Program-made: the position numbers and the translations under genes | The notes under the pieces: model-generated | Database searches by the model: none | Told to the model about the DNA's origin: nothing | Seen by the model: only the letters and a program-made list of their open reading frames with translations | Part shown: positions 47,379 through 58,087 of the stretch, one piece after another | Numbering within the stretch: the first letter of the stretch is position 1 | How the letters are laid out: each line of letters starts with the position of its first letter | Assembly: GCF_000429945.1 (NCBI RefSeq) | Contig: NZ_AUCV01000019.1 | Coordinates: forward strand, 1 to 64,000 | DNA: 64,000 nucleotides | Source of the DNA: Desulfogranum japonicum DSM 18378 | Lineage (GTDB): Bacteria; Desulfobacterota; Desulfobulbia; Desulfobulbales; Desulfobulbaceae | Direction: 5' to 3'

Positions 47379-50342
47379 ATGAAAATATTTCAAAGCCTCT
47401 CCGTTCAACGCATATTCACCCTCTGCACAGAAGTCGCGCTTCTCCTCGCCCTTCTTGTGCCAGCCTGTGCGCACTTTTTTTTGCCCAAGTGGCCCGAGTC
47501 AGCGAAACAGGAGCAACAGGCTCTCAATCAAAGCGCTGATGAATTACAACGGTTACTTGAAACCTCCACAACACTCGCAGCTAAAAATGCTTTACAGGCA
47601 TCTGACGATCATATTGTTCAGGCCATCAAAGTTCTCTATACACAGCAGCAGCGTGATGCTCTGACCAGAGATGAGGCCCAGTGGCTGGCTGCAGAGATTC
47701 TATCTTCACAGGAACTTGGTATTCAGGGCAGTGTCTTTGCCATTACTTCAAAAGGCACCATGAAAGTTCATCCAAAAAAGGAACTGATTGGTAAAAATTT
47801 TGCCAAAGATGAAAATATCAAAGGGATTCTCAAGCAGCGAGATGGCTTTATCGAACATAGCTGGCAAACATCTGAAAAATCTGGACAGGGCACTGTGCAA
47901 CTCGCTTATCTCAGCTATTTCAAGCCATGGGATTGGATCATTGTCACCTCAATTCCAGTGCAAAACAGATACACTCTTCTTAATCCCGGGCTCATTGAAC
48001 TTCACCTTAATACTCTTTCTCAAAATGCTACCAGGCAATGGTTCATTCTTTACCCCGAGGGTCGACTCTGGCTGTCGAGTTCTAACGAATCAGGGACAGC
48101 AAACGGGCATGGTGAAGAAGTTTCCACCCTGATCGAATTTCTGCAAAAAAAGAAAAATGGATATCATACTTACAACTGGTTACCACAAAACAAAAAGAAA
48201 CACATTACCAAGGCGCTGGCCTTCCGTGAAAATGAATGCTGCGGCACTATTACAGGTGTAATTGGAGTGCTTCCGCACACAAAGCCGTGGCTTGCCCTGC
48301 TCAATCATTCATGGATTCATTTCACCCTCGGCACCATTATTTTTGTTGCCGGCCTGTTTCTATTTTTTCGCCAGAACCTCGTCGCTCCCCTGTATAACTT
48401 TCTTGATCGCACAGAAACAGCTGTTGATAAAATGTCTCCCCTTTCGATTAATAAAACGCACATTCTTGAATATAAGAAAGTGGCGACCCATCTCAACACA
48501 TTAATCGCCCAGTGCATCCAGTTAAAAAACGAACTGCAGGAAGAACAACGTGTAAGTGAAACCATCCATGAACAGTTGCGTATGGAACTCCTTAACCGTA
48601 AGGAAACTCACGACAAGTTGTTGACAGAAATCTCTACCAGAAAAAGTGCTGAAAATTACCTTCTTTTATTTAAAAACATTTTCGACTATGCCAATGAAGG
48701 CATTATCATCACGGATAAAGAACAGAGAATCCTTGCTGTAAATAAAGCATTTACCAACATAACAGGCTATAAGGCCTATGAGGTCATCAGCAATAAACCC
48801 AACCTGCTTAAATCCGGGCAGCAATCAGAAGATTTTTATAGGGAGATGTGGGATCGCCTGAATGAAAGAGGCAACTGGTCTGGTGAAATCTGTAATAGAA
48901 GAAAAGATGGTGTTACCTACACGGAATGGCTGTCCATAAGTGCCATAAAAGACACGGCTGATAATGTCACGCATTACTTCGCCTTTTTCCACGACATTAC
49001 AGAGCTGAAAAATAAGGAACAGCAGATCTCTTTTATGGCCTACCGCGATGCTCTGACAAAACTCCCCAACAGGGCGGCCCTTGAAACAAGACTCACCCAG
49101 GCCATCTCCCGTGCCAAAAGGGATAAAACCATAGTGGCAGTCTTTTTTATCGATCTCGATAATTTTAAAAATATCAACGACAGCCTGGGTCACGACAAAG
49201 GCGACCAGGTGCTTATACAAGTTGCCCAACGCATGTTGGAAACCATTCGTTACGAGGATACCTTATCCCGTTTGGGAGGCGATGAATTTATTCTCCTCAG
49301 TGAATATACCGAAAACGAAAGCGGTATCTTTACACTGGCAAGTCGTCTGCTCAATTGCCTGAAAAAACCATTCACCCTTGGACCGAGTAAAATATACATC
49401 AACGCCAGTATAGGCATCTCGACCTATCCGGAAGATGGCAGTACAACCCATGAGCTTATTAAAAATGCCGATATGGCCATGTATCGGGCAAAAAATGAGG
49501 GTAAGAACAAGTTTGTCATGTTCACCAGGGAGATGCATGAAAAATTCCTTGCTCATATCCGCATAGAAAATGCCATCCGTACAGGTCTGGCAAAACGTGA
49601 ATTTGTCATCTACTATCAGCCTAAACTCAATGCCAAAAGTGAACAGCTAACTTCGTTTGAAGCTCTGATTCGGTGGAAAAAAGGCGATCAGATCATATCC
49701 CCGGGAATGTTCATCCCTGTGGCTGAAGAATCAGGGCTCATTGATATCATGAGCTTGTATTCCCTGGAAGAAGTTTGTCGCTTTTTACGTGAATTGCAAG
49801 AACAGGAGATAGAACTGTTTCCAGTAAGTGTCAACATGGCCCCACGAACATTTAACAACCCTGAAGTGGTTGAAACCATTGATCGTATCCTGGAAGATAA
49901 TCGTGTTGATCCCAGATATATAGAATTTGAAATTACAGAAACCACAGCCATGAGTGATGTTGAACATACCATAGCCACCATGCACAGATTCAGACAACGG
50001 GGTATCCATCTCTCCATTGACGACTTCGGCACAGGGTATTCTTCCCTGAGTTACCTGAGTGAAATGCCGGTATCGACCTTGAAAATCGACCAAAAATTTA
50101 TCCGCTCCAAAGATACAAACAAAAAATCCATCGTTGCTGCCATTGCTGCAATGAGTCACCAGATGCAACTAAAAATTGTAGCCGAAGGAGTCGAAACCAG
50201 GGATCAATTATTGTGGCTCAGGGATCTGGGCTGCGATGAGGTGCAGGGCTTCTACTTTGCCCAACCCCTGTCTGAGATACAGACTATGCAGTATCTCACT
50301 ACCCGCCCGGAGCCGGATGGGGACTATGTGCAAATTGAATAA
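47379..50342 (+). CDS. Cache-PAS-GGDEF-EAL cyclic-di-GMP signalling protein
   Basis: A 987-aa membrane sensor. The N-terminal helix (residues 12-35) and a second one near 305-325 bracket a periplasmic sensor region of about 270 residues that looks Cache-like. A linker and a PAS domain (about residues 425-545) follow. The GGDEF motif (residue 633) is intact and preceded five residues earlier by RYED, the RxxD inhibitory site, so diguanylate cyclase activity with product feedback is likely. The EAL motif (residue 761) and [10 protein letters not shown] are also intact, so phosphodiesterase activity is possible. It is followed 70 bp later by letA; any control of envelope genes is speculative. 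Confidence 0.9.
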   Translation: MKIFQSLSVQRIFTLCTEVALLLALLVPACAHFFLPKWPESAKQEQQALNQSADELQRLLETSTTLAAKNALQASDDHIVQAIKVLYTQQQRDALTRDEAQWLAAEILSSQELGIQGSVFAITSKGTMKVHPKKELIGKNFAKDENIKGILKQRDGFIEHSWQTSEKSGQGTVQLAYLSYFKPWDWIIVTSIPVQNRYTLLNPGLIELHLNTLSQNATRQWFILYPEGRLWLSSSNESGTANGHGEEVSTLIEFLQKKKNGYHTYNWLPQNKKKHITKALAFRENECCGTITGVIGVLPHTKPWLALLNHSWIHFTLGTIIFVAGLFLFFRQNLVAPLYNFLDRTETAVDKMSPLSINKTHILEYKKVATHLNTLIAQCIQLKNELQEEQRVSETIHEQLRMELLNRKETHDKLLTEISTRKSAENYLLLFKNIFDYANEGIIITDKEQRILAVNKAFTNITGYKAYEVISNKPNLLKSGQQSEDFYREMWDRLNERGNWSGEICNRRKDGVTYTEWLSISAIKDTADNVTHYFAFFHDITELKNKEQQISFMAYRDALTKLPNRAALETRLTQAISRAKRDKTIVAVFFIDLDNFKNINDSLGHDKGDQVLIQVAQRMLETIRYEDTLSRLGGDEFILLSEYTENESGIFTLASRLLNCLKKPFTLGPSKIYINASIGISTYPEDGSTTHELIKNADMAMYRAKNEGKNKFVMFTREMHEKFLAHIRIENAIRTGLAKREFVIYYQPKLNAKSEQLTSFEALIRWKKGDQIISPGMFIPVAEESGLIDIMSLYSLEEVCRFLRELQEQEIELFPVSVNMAPRTFNNPEVVETIDRILEDNRVDPRYIEFEITETTAMSDVEHTIATMHRFRQRGIHLSIDDFGTGYSSLSYLSEMPVSTLKIDQKFIRSKDTNKKSIVAAIAAMSHQMQLKIVAEGVETRDQLLWLRDLGCDEVQGFYFAQPLSEIQTMQYLTTRPEPDGDYVQIE

Positions 50343-50412
50343 ACGCGTTGATCCGGCTATAACGCCACCCCATGGAATACTACCATCTTAGCCTTAACCA
50401 GACAAAATACCT

Positions 50413-51672
50413 ATGGAGTCAGAGCAAAATCACCAGCAGGCTGCCATTATCTGCCCACACTGCAGCCTCCCTTTATATCTGGTTATCCCAAGACCACATC
50501 ACCGTCTTCAATGCCCTCGGTGTGCACAGACACTGTATAAGTACAGGCGTAATTCACTGGAAAAAACACTGGCCTTCAGCCTTACAGGATTACTTCTCTT
50601 TATTCCCGCAGTTTCCCTGCCATTGCTCACCCTGGGAGTCTTCGGACTCTCATCGACCAGTTCCCTTGCAGAGACTGTAGCAAGCCTCTTTGCACAACAG
50701 GATTACCTGATTGGAACGGTGGTTCTCTGTACAGCAATCATTGCTCCTTTCACTATTTTGATAATGCTGTTTCTCGTGTCCCTTGGAATCATCAGAAACT
50801 GGCCCGCCACGCCTCTGACCACCCTGTTTCGCTGGTACCACCACGTCAATGAATGGGCGATGACCGATGTTTTTCTCATCGGTATTTTTATAACCATCAT
50901 CAAGATGGCCCACAGTTCAGACATTGAATTCAACACAGGTTTTTTTTGCTTTATCGGGCTGGTCCTTATGACTCTTGCTGCACAGTCAACGACAGCACCC
51001 TACCTGTTTTGGCAGCTGTTGGAAAAAAACAGCGGGAGTACAAATACCCAATGGCCTCTTAAGGAGCACGAGACCACCCCTCCCATTCTCTGTCATTGCT
51101 GTCACAAAATTATTCCTGCAACCGCGGCAACTCATTCCCATTGCCCCCGCTGCAGGGCCTCACTGCACCCAAGAAAACAGAATAGCGTGGCGCGCACATG
51201 GGCGCTTCTGATAACAGCTATCATCCTCACGATCCCAGCCAATCTCTTGCCCATAATGCAGGTGGAATTCTTTGGCATGCCGGACCGTTCCACCATACTG
51301 GATGGTATAATCTACTTTTTCCATGAAGGTTCTTACGGCATCGGGTTCATTATTTTTACAGCTTCCATCCTTGTTCCACTGTTTAAGATTGCAGGACTGA
51401 TCATAGTGCTTCTCTCCATACAATTACGCTGGAAATCATGGCTGCGGCACAAAACAACCATGATGCGTTTCATCCAGTTTATCGGTCGCTGGTCCATGCT
51501 GGATATTTTCGTTATTTCGCTTCTCTGCGCCCTCGTTCAGTTTGGTTTTCTCTCAACCATTGAAATCGCCCCGGCAGCTGTATATTTTACAGGCGTTGTC
51601 ATCTGCACTATGATGGCCGCAACCACCTTTGATATTCGACTCATCTGGGATACCACAGGTTCCCCATCGTAG
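50413..51672 (+). CDS. letA: LetA/PqiA-family inner membrane protein
   Basis: A 419-aa protein of the PqiA family. Two zinc ribbons are visible: CPHC...CPRC at the N-terminus and CHCC...CPRC near the middle. Each is followed by a block of four helices, with the NLLPIMQVEFFG-like segment of the family in the second half. It is the inner membrane partner of the MCE protein encoded 12 bp downstream. The pair resembles E. coli YebS-YebT (LetA-LetB), which moves phospholipids between membranes. The symbol is given by analogy. The ribosome binding site is weak. Confidence 0.85.
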   Translation: MESEQNHQQAAIICPHCSLPLYLVIPRPHHRLQCPRCAQTLYKYRRNSLEKTLAFSLTGLLLFIPAVSLPLLTLGVFGLSSTSSLAETVASLFAQQDYLIGTVVLCTAIIAPFTILIMLFLVSLGIIRNWPATPLTTLFRWYHHVNEWAMTDVFLIGIFITIIKMAHSSDIEFNTGFFCFIGLVLMTLAAQSTTAPYLFWQLLEKNSGSTNTQWPLKEHETTPPILCHCCHKIIPATAATHSHCPRCRASLHPRKQNSVARTWALLITAIILTIPANLLPIMQVEFFGMPDRSTILDGIIYFFHEGSYGIGFIIFTASILVPLFKIAGLIIVLLSIQLRWKSWLRHKTTMMRFIQFIGRWSMLDIFVISLLCALVQFGFLSTIEIAPAAVYFTGVVICTMMAATTFDIRLIWDTTGSPS

Positions 51673-51684
51673 ACAGGTACATCC

Positions 51685-54411
51685 ATGGAGCAACCAATTC
51701 AGAAACCTCGATATTTTTTCTCACCCGTATGGATTCTGCCCCTGCTTGCATTGTGTATAGGAGGCTGGCTGCTATATACCAGTATCCGTGATGCTGGCAT
51801 TGATATCACCGTTCATTTTCAGGATGCAAAGGGAATAACACCTGGAAAAACAGAAGTTATCTTCAAAGGAATTCCCATCGGCAGAGTAAAGGACATTACC
51901 ATTGACAAGGAAATGAGCGGAGTAGACATCCTCATTGAAATGCAGAAAAACACCCACCCTTTTCTGGTTGAGGACACTGCATTCTGGCTTGTGAAACCCG
52001 AGGTCTCAGCAGGCCGCATCAGTGGATTGGACACCCTTTTCGGCGGTTCATATATAGGGGCTCAGAAAGGCAAATCAAAGACGCCATCCAAAAGATTTGA
52101 GGGTTTGCAGGAGAGACCTCCACTTGACCCAGCAATTCCCGGCCTCAGATTTTCCCTGATTGCAGACAATCTGTATTCCCTGCAAAGAGGTTCCAATATT
52201 TATTCAAAAAACCTGCAAATTGGGCACATAGAAGATTACGCTCTTCGAGATGACGGCAAGATCGTCTTCAATGCATACGTAAGGCCTCGATTCAGCCATT
52301 TGATAAAAAACGAAACAAGATTCTGGAATTCCAGCGGTCTTTCACTGAGTGGCAACCTTCAGCAGGGTCTGTCAGTCAACATCGAATCACTGGCCTCCCT
52401 GGTTTACGGTGGTATTACCTGTGCAACAGACCCCAATATGGAAAAAACCACCGAGGCAACATCCGGGGCAGTTTTTACCTTGTTCAAAGACTTTGAAGAT
52501 GCAGAATACGGAATTCATATGCGCCTGCAACTCTCTTCTGGTGAGGGAATCATGGCAGGCAAAACCAAAGTCATGTATCGGGGATTAAAGGTTGGAGTGG
52601 TTAAAGAAGTCGTACTCAACAATGACGACATGCACACAGTGACCGCTCACATTCTACTGGATCCTCGAGGGGAAAAAATCTTACGTCAAAACACCAAATT
52701 TTGGGTAATAAAGCCTGAGATTGGACTCACCGGAATAAACAATATAGAAACATTGTTAGGGGGAATGTACATAACATTCGCCTTAGGTGATGGCGAGTAC
52801 AGAGACAGCTTTATCGCAGAATCCGGCCCCATGCCGCAACCTACGAACAGAGAGGGCAAACGATTTCAACTCCTGACCCGTGACAGCGGGTCCCTGACCA
52901 TTGGGGCACCGGTACTCTACAAACGTCTTCAGGTTGGTGAGATTACAAACATAACATTGAACCCCAATGGAACAAATGTATCCATCAAAATACTGATCTA
53001 TAATGAATACGCCCATCTGGTGAGAGACAATTCTGTTTTCTGGAATGTATCAGGTATCAATGTGGGAGGCAGCATTTCCAATATCAAGATAAATTTAGCT
53101 TCTCTACAGGCAATGCTGGCAGGGGGGGTCTCTTTTCTCAATCCGGGGCAAAACCTTACATCTCACGATCAGGCAGCAGAACAGACTATTTTCAAGCTGC
53201 ACGCTGATCTGGGCGAAGCGCTTACCAGCAACGAAGTACTCCGTAGCCAGGGACTGCTCATCAAGGTAACCAGTGAAAGTATGCCTTCTCTTGCCATTGG
53301 TTCACCGCTCATCTATAACAACGTCACCATAGGCAAAGTAGTCAGCTTCAAACTAGACAAAAATAATACAAGGGTCGCCATAGAGATACTGGTCAACTCG
53401 CCATACACAGACCTTATTTCCACCAGTTCGCGAGTCTATAACGTGTCGGGCATCACAGTTGAAGGCGGTCTGAGGGGGATAAAAGTACAGCTCGCTTCCT
53501 TTGATACCATTGTCAGCGGTGGACTTTCTCTGTTGAATCCCGAAAAAGGAAAACCTGTTAAACACGGACATACTTTTGAGCTTTTCACCAATCGAGCTGC
53601 AGCGCTGCATGCAGGAGACATTCGTGTAACACTCCATTTTCCACATGGCAAAGGGATACAAAAAGGCACTAAGCTCTTATATAAAGGCGTCAGTATTGGT
53701 GAAGTAGATACCATCAATCTTAATGAAAACAATACAGACATAGTTGCCACTGCGTACGTTCTGCCGGAAAGAAGTGATCTGTTGCGAAGCCAAAGCAGGC
53801 TATGGCTGGTGAAACCTCAGCTTTCTCTCACTGGTGCTATGCATCTTGATACACTGCTCACTGGTCCCTATATTGATGTTATCCAGGGAAAAGGTACACT
53901 CTGTACGGAATACACTGTTCAGGAGAAGACGGCCCTGGCACTGGTCGGACAAAACGGCCTGACACTCATCCTGGAAACACCTTACCTTGGATCCATAGCC
54001 GTTGGAAACCCCATCTATTATCGCCAGATTCAGATAGGCCAGGTAACAGGTTATACACTTTCACCTACAAATCAGCAGGTATGGGTCAGTATTCGCATTG
54101 ATTCTGAATATAGCCATCTGGTTTACTCAGGATCAAAGTTCTGGAATTCCAGCGGCTTACGGGTAAAAGGAGGGGTATTCACAGGGCTTTCCGTGAGTAC
54201 AGAATCCATGGAGGCTCTACTCAAAGGAGGCATATCCCTTGCTACGCCTGAGTATGAAAAAATGGGAATGCCTGCAAAAAACGGTGATCATTTCACCCTT
54301 GCTGATAAGGCAGAAGAGCAATGGCTCGCCTGGCAGCCGATCCTTCCCCCACCCGCAGAGGAGTCCACTCAAAAGAAAACCCTTGGTCACGAAGATACCA
54401 TAAATGAATGA
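51685..54411 (+). CDS. letB: LetB-type seven-MCE-domain lipid tunnel protein
   Basis: A 908-aa protein with one N-terminal membrane helix (FFSPVWILPLLALCIGGWLL) and seven tandem MCE domains. Each repeats the pattern of a short strand, G-x-V/K-Y-K/R-G and IGxV; examples are VIFKGIPIGRVKDI, VMYRGLKVGVVKEV, VLYKRLQVGEI and LLYKGVSIGEVDTI. Seven domains is the LetB/YebT number, against three in PqiB and one in MlaD. The stacked rings form a tunnel through the periplasm for lipid transport. The C-terminus is short and hydrophilic. Confidence 0.88.
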   Translation: MEQPIQKPRYFFSPVWILPLLALCIGGWLLYTSIRDAGIDITVHFQDAKGITPGKTEVIFKGIPIGRVKDITIDKEMSGVDILIEMQKNTHPFLVEDTAFWLVKPEVSAGRISGLDTLFGGSYIGAQKGKSKTPSKRFEGLQERPPLDPAIPGLRFSLIADNLYSLQRGSNIYSKNLQIGHIEDYALRDDGKIVFNAYVRPRFSHLIKNETRFWNSSGLSLSGNLQQGLSVNIESLASLVYGGITCATDPNMEKTTEATSGAVFTLFKDFEDAEYGIHMRLQLSSGEGIMAGKTKVMYRGLKVGVVKEVVLNNDDMHTVTAHILLDPRGEKILRQNTKFWVIKPEIGLTGINNIETLLGGMYITFALGDGEYRDSFIAESGPMPQPTNREGKRFQLLTRDSGSLTIGAPVLYKRLQVGEITNITLNPNGTNVSIKILIYNEYAHLVRDNSVFWNVSGINVGGSISNIKINLASLQAMLAGGVSFLNPGQNLTSHDQAAEQTIFKLHADLGEALTSNEVLRSQGLLIKVTSESMPSLAIGSPLIYNNVTIGKVVSFKLDKNNTRVAIEILVNSPYTDLISTSSRVYNVSGITVEGGLRGIKVQLASFDTIVSGGLSLLNPEKGKPVKHGHTFELFTNRAAALHAGDIRVTLHFPHGKGIQKGTKLLYKGVSIGEVDTINLNENNTDIVATAYVLPERSDLLRSQSRLWLVKPQLSLTGAMHLDTLLTGPYIDVIQGKGTLCTEYTVQEKTALALVGQNGLTLILETPYLGSIAVGNPIYYRQIQIGQVTGYTLSPTNQQVWVSIRIDSEYSHLVYSGSKFWNSSGLRVKGGVFTGLSVSTESMEALLKGGISLATPEYEKMGMPAKNGDHFTLADKAEEQWLAWQPILPPPAEESTQKKTLGHEDTINE

Positions 54412-54449
54412 AGCATCAGGGGGCATGGCCACCACCATCCCTTTTTTAA

Positions 54450-54593
54450 TAACTGATCACGCGGTTTACAACACTGATATTTCAATGAGTTCTGAGTTGT
54501 AACGGGTCATAGCTGCTTCAAATTTGTGCAAGCGCGGTGTTTCGAAGGTAAGCGACCAGGGGGGAAACTTCGTGGAATACCTGTGATCAGTTA
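54450..54593. repeat. Small element bounded by TAACTGATCAC inverted repeats
   Basis: TAACTGATCAC (54450-54460) recurs as its exact inverse GTGATCAGTTA (54583-54593), enclosing 122 bp. The same GTGATCAGTTA occurs once more at 46935-46945 in the other repeat-rich gap. The size and 11-bp perfect ends suit a MITE or IS remnant. No coding content was recognised. Confidence 0.45.
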
Positions 54594-54765
54594 CACACGC
54601 CAATACTCTCATCGTGTTAACCATATCTAAGACTTGAGCCACTACGCCAGAAAATGCTGAACATGCCTTTTCTTTTGCTTTTTGCTCACATTCATTACAT
54701 CTATCAGCTTTGAAAATCATTATTTACAAATGATTTCGTAATATTACAATAACAACTTTCATAGA

Positions 54766-54792
54766 AGAAGCCTACAATCAGATTAGGCTTCT
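54766..54792 (-). terminator. Terminator-like hairpin after the alanine symporter
   Basis: AGAAGCCTA (54766-54774) and TAGGCTTCT (54784-54792) form a perfect 9-bp stem with a 9-nt loop, 45-70 bp past the symporter stop on the minus strand. The T-run after it is interrupted (TCTATG), so efficiency is uncertain. Confidence 0.5.
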
Positions 54793-54836
54793 CCCAGGTA
54801 TCCTGAAAGAAGCCAGGCAAAACGCTGCTGAAAAAG

Positions 54837-56216
54837 TTATGATAGACTAGGTTCATATTTTTTTTGGGCCTCTTTGACAGACGAAAAGTACTCACGGGTT
54901 TCCGAGACTACCACCGGCGTCAGTAACAAAAGGCCGATAAGATTTGGTACAGCCATTATACCGTTCAAAGTGTCTGAGATGTTCCAGACCAGGCTGAGTT
55001 TTGACAATGCGCCGATCCCAACAAATAGAATAAAGAGAATCCGATAAGCCTTAATAGCCTTCACTCCATAGAGGTACTCCACTGACTTTTCACCATAATA
55101 ACTCCAGCCAAGGATGGTGGAGTAAGCAAAGAGAATCAGGCCGATGGTTACAACCTGCTCACCTCCTGGAAAACCTGCGGCAAACCCCATGGTGGTAAGC
55201 TCAGCCCCGGTGGCACCGCTTGACCATACACCGGTGAGAATCAAGACCAAACCGGTCATTGTGCAGACAATCAGGGTATCGATGAAAGTCTGGGTCATTG
55301 ATACCAGCGCCTGGGCTACAGGAAACTTGGTCTGCGCTGCCGCTGCTGCAATAGGTGCGCTTCCGAGGCCGGATTCGTTGGAAAAAATGCCGCGTGCAAC
55401 TCCCATCCTGATGGCGAGCATCACGGTTGCCCCGGTAAATCCACCGACTGCAGCAGTGGGATTGAACGCTTGCTCAACAATGAGGACCAGGGCTGCCGGT
55501 ACTTCGGCAATCTTGGCAAGAATGATGTAGGACGCACCGCCCATATAGAAAACGATCATGATCGGTACGAGATAGCCTGTCACCTGCCCGATCTTTTTAA
55601 TGCCGCCCAAAATAACTGCAGCGGTACAGATCATCAAGACGATTCCCGTGACAACTGGGGAAATATTATAGGTTGCATGTACTGCGTCGGCAACAGAATT
55701 GGATTGCACCATATTGCCGATGCCAAAAGAGGCTATGGCGGCGCAAACGGCAAACATTGTTCCCAGCCGCGGCATGTTGAGCCCTCTGGAGATATAATAC
55801 ATGGGGCCACCGCTCATCTCGCCATTTTCGTCAACAACGCGATACTTTACAGCCAGAACAGCCTCTGCATATTTCGTTGCCATCCCCACAAGACCGGTAA
55901 TCCACATCCAGAACATCGCTCCCGGCCCCCCTACGGCAATAGCCGTGGCTACTCCGGCAATATTCCCTGTTCCCACCGTTGCCGACAAGGCTGTCATAAG
56001 AGCCTGAAAATGGGTAATATCGCCAGGCTCGTTACCTTCTTCCTTGCGTTTAATCAACGCAAGATACAAGGCATAATGTAGCTTCCTGAATTGTAGCCCA
56101 CGCAGTGAGATGGTAAGCCAGACTCCCGTTCCCACAAGCAGAATGAGCATAGGCACTCCCCATACCAAGGTACATATCTTTCCTACTATTCCATCCAGTA
56201 ACGTAAAAAAATCCAT
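54837..56216 (-). CDS. AGCS-family Na+/alanine symporter
   Basis: A 459-aa amino acid carrier with about 11 helices. The segment [18 protein letters not shown] and the GPGAMFWMW motif are hallmarks of the alanine or glycine:cation symporter family. [20 protein letters not shown] is also characteristic. It imports alanine or glycine with sodium. A strong AGGGGGAAAG ribosome binding site precedes the ATG. Alanine dehydrogenase is the next gene upstream, so the two likely form an alanine use module, with the sigma-54 activator beyond. Confidence 0.93.
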   Translation of the reverse strand: MDFFTLLDGIVGKICTLVWGVPMLILLVGTGVWLTISLRGLQFRKLHYALYLALIKRKEEGNEPGDITHFQALMTALSATVGTGNIAGVATAIAVGGPGAMFWMWITGLVGMATKYAEAVLAVKYRVVDENGEMSGGPMYYISRGLNMPRLGTMFAVCAAIASFGIGNMVQSNSVADAVHATYNISPVVTGIVLMICTAAVILGGIKKIGQVTGYLVPIMIVFYMGGASYIILAKIAEVPAALVLIVEQAFNPTAAVGGFTGATVMLAIRMGVARGIFSNESGLGSAPIAAAAAQTKFPVAQALVSMTQTFIDTLIVCTMTGLVLILTGVWSSGATGAELTTMGFAAGFPGGEQVVTIGLILFAYSTILGWSYYGEKSVEYLYGVKAIKAYRILFILFVGIGALSKLSLVWNISDTLNGIMAVPNLIGLLLLTPVVVSETREYFSSVKEAQKKYEPSLS

Positions 56217-56448
56217 CTTTCCCCCTTGATTTTTTTTCTTGATGCGTAGTACTGCTTTGTACTGTGTAGCTTGTTGTTCTTGCTGTTCGCCAATCCCCTT
56301 CTCTTTGAGTCGTCAATCTGTGTCTGTCCCCAAAATGATCTTTTCCTGGCCTACACCTGCCTGCCAAATTGAGCCATCAGGCTCAAAACTTCATCCTCTG
56401 ATATGCAGAGAGTTCTAGACATCAATCTGGACTTTTTTCATTTCCTGC

Positions 56449-56464
56449 TGCAATAAGGCTGCCC
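56449..56464 (-). promoter_or_regulatory. Possible sigma-54 promoter of the alanine symporter gene
   Basis: On the minus strand, GGGCAG-N5-TTGCA keeps the essential GG and GC pairs at the right spacing but has two mismatches in the -24 half. It would give a leader of about 220 nt before the symporter ATG. The -12 end lies in one arm of an inverted repeat (56440-56494). Confidence 0.4.
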
Positions 56465-56546
56465 TTGTTACCTCTATAGAACTGCAGCAGGAAATTATTA
56501 ACCCGAATTTAAGGCCATGGTGAGCATATTGCCGGGTTCGACACAA

Positions 56547-56584
56547 ACCGTAGCGCGGTTAGATTGTTCTACCGTATCACGGTA
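56547..56584. promoter_or_regulatory. Tandem ACCGTA-type palindromes upstream of the symporter promoter
   Basis: ACCGTAGCGCGGT (56547-56559) and ACCGTATCACGGT (56571-56583) are two near-identical dyads, 24 bp apart from start to start. They lie 85-120 bp upstream of the candidate sigma-54 promoter, the usual place for enhancer sites. They are candidate binding sites for the activator encoded at 58088-59698. They also lie just after the ald stop, so a role at the ald 3' end is not excluded. Confidence 0.45.
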
Positions 56585-56614
56585 AACTACTCACTGTAAT
56601 GGCAAGGGGTTGTA

Positions 56615-57727
56615 TTACAGCACGTTGTCCACGACCACATACTCAAGGTCAAAAGCCTCAGCAACCCCTTTGTAAGTTACCTTGCCATTAACCATATTCA
56701 GACCTGTTTTGATGGCATTGTTTTCAATGGCAGCCTGCTTCCATCCTTTATTCGCAATTTCAACAGCATAAGGGAGGGTGGCATTGGTAAGAGCTATGGT
56801 GGAGGTTACAGGAACGGCTCCCGGCATATTGGCAACGCAGTAGTGAATGACATCTTCCACTTCATAGACAGGATCACCGTGCGTGGTGGGGATTGAGGTT
56901 TCAAAGCATCCGCCCTGATCAATGGCAACATCAACAATCACAGAACCTTTTTTCATGGATTTGAGCATATCGCGGGTTACTAGCTTTGGAGCCTTGGCAC
57001 CGGCAACCAGTATAGCTCCGATAACAACATCGGCATCCATAACCAGCTCGCGAAGAAGAGCAGGACTGCTCATCATGGGAAAACAATTCTTGGGCATAAT
57101 TTCGGAAAGGTAGCGTAGCCTGTCCAGGTTCATATCAAGCAGATGCACTTTTGCACCAAGCCCACAGGCCATATGGGCTGCATTGGTGCCGACAACACCG
57201 CCACCGATAACGACAACATTTGCCGGGGCAACCCCAGTAACGCCGCCCATAAGGAGGCCGCGTCCACCATAGTAGCGTTCAAGATATTTTGCTCCTTCCT
57301 GGATGGACATGCGGCCAGCAACCTCGCTCATGGGAGTCAACAAAGGCAGATCGCCTGAGGGTCCTTCCACTGTTTCATAGGCAATGGCAACAGATTTGTT
57401 TTTGATAAAGGCCCGAGTCAAGGGCTCATCAGGAGCGAAGTGAAAATAGGTGAACACGATCTGACCTTCGCGAACCAGGTCATATTCAGACGGTTGCGGC
57501 TCTTTCACGTGCATTATCATTTCGCAATCAGCGTAAATTTCAGCCGGAGTATCGATTATTTTTGCACCAGCGGCAATATAGGCTTCATCGGAAAACCCGC
57601 TACCCAAACCGGCTGCTTTTTCAACCACAACATCATGCCCGTTGGCGCGCATGACCTCAACACCGGCAGGCGTCATGGAAACTCTGTTTTCTTCAGCTTT
57701 GATCTCTTTTAGTATTCCAACTTTCAT
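56615..57727 (-). CDS. ald: Alanine dehydrogenase
   Basis: A 370-aa NAD-dependent enzyme that oxidatively deaminates L-alanine to pyruvate and ammonium, or the reverse. It begins MKVGILKEIKAEENRVSMTP, the standard N-terminus, and the NAD-binding segment VVVIGGGVVGTNAAHMA is present; GAKAPKLVTRDM follows. The start at 57727 follows a GGAG ribosome binding site; a longer upstream frame is not needed. A sigma-54 promoter about 80-95 bp upstream points to control by the neighbouring regulator. Confidence 0.95.
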   Translation of the reverse strand: MKVGILKEIKAEENRVSMTPAGVEVMRANGHDVVVEKAAGLGSGFSDEAYIAAGAKIIDTPAEIYADCEMIMHVKEPQPSEYDLVREGQIVFTYFHFAPDEPLTRAFIKNKSVAIAYETVEGPSGDLPLLTPMSEVAGRMSIQEGAKYLERYYGGRGLLMGGVTGVAPANVVVIGGGVVGTNAAHMACGLGAKVHLLDMNLDRLRYLSEIMPKNCFPMMSSPALLRELVMDADVVIGAILVAGAKAPKLVTRDMLKSMKKGSVIVDVAIDQGGCFETSIPTTHGDPVYEVEDVIHYCVANMPGAVPVTSTIALTNATLPYAVEIANKGWKQAAIENNAIKTGLNMVNGKVTYKGVAEAFDLEYVVVDNVL

Positions 57728-57818
57728 TTTAAAATCTCCAGGTTGGTTAAAAAACACCCCTTAAAGTATTTCAGGGCTATTGTATCGAGCATCTGAGCTC
57801 CTTGCGTGGTTCACACAT

Positions 57819-57834
57819 AGCAAGGGGTGTTCCA
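57819..57834 (-). promoter_or_regulatory. Sigma-54 promoter of ald
   Basis: On the minus strand, TGGAACA-N4-TTGCT matches the -24/-12 consensus with one change (TGGCAC to TGGAAC). Spacing is exact. Transcription would start near 57808, giving an 80-nt leader to the ald ATG. Confidence 0.65.
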
Positions 57835-57961
57835 TAAGAGACGGAGTTAATCTCTTTCGGATATCTCCAGATAAAATCTAATAAAATCAAGTTATTATAA
57901 AAAAAGAGATTATAAAAGGCAACTATGCAGAAGAATCCAAAATGAAGAGTTGCGGTGCGTT

Positions 57962-58061
57962 TTGTTTCCACTTCAAAAGAGAAAGGCCTCTATCCTGTTG
58001 AATATGCAGCAATTTATTTATGGTGCATTTTCGTTCCAAAAACGGTGCTGATTGTTTCCAC
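57962..58061. promoter_or_regulatory. Direct repeat TTGTTTCCAC upstream of ald
   Basis: The 10-mer occurs at 57962-57971 and again at 58052-58061, exactly 90 bp apart. The two lie about 130 and 220 bp upstream of the ald -24 element, within reach for enhancer binding. They differ from the dyads upstream of the symporter, so whether one protein reads both is open. Confidence 0.35.
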
Positions 58062-58087
58062 CTGCGTGAATGAAACACGACAAGTGG

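Larger units (their letters stand above)
54412..54836. other. Convergent intergenic region with a short repeat-bounded element
   Basis: 425 bp between the letB and alanine symporter 3' ends. It holds the element at 54450-54593 and the symporter terminator. An 84-codon minus-strand frame (54466-54720) overlaps the element; it shows no domain and I do not call it a gene. Confidence 0.45.

Noticed and set aside
54466-54720. 84-codon minus-strand frame downstream of letB
   Set aside because: It overlaps the repeat-bounded element at 54450-54593 and shows no recognisable motif.
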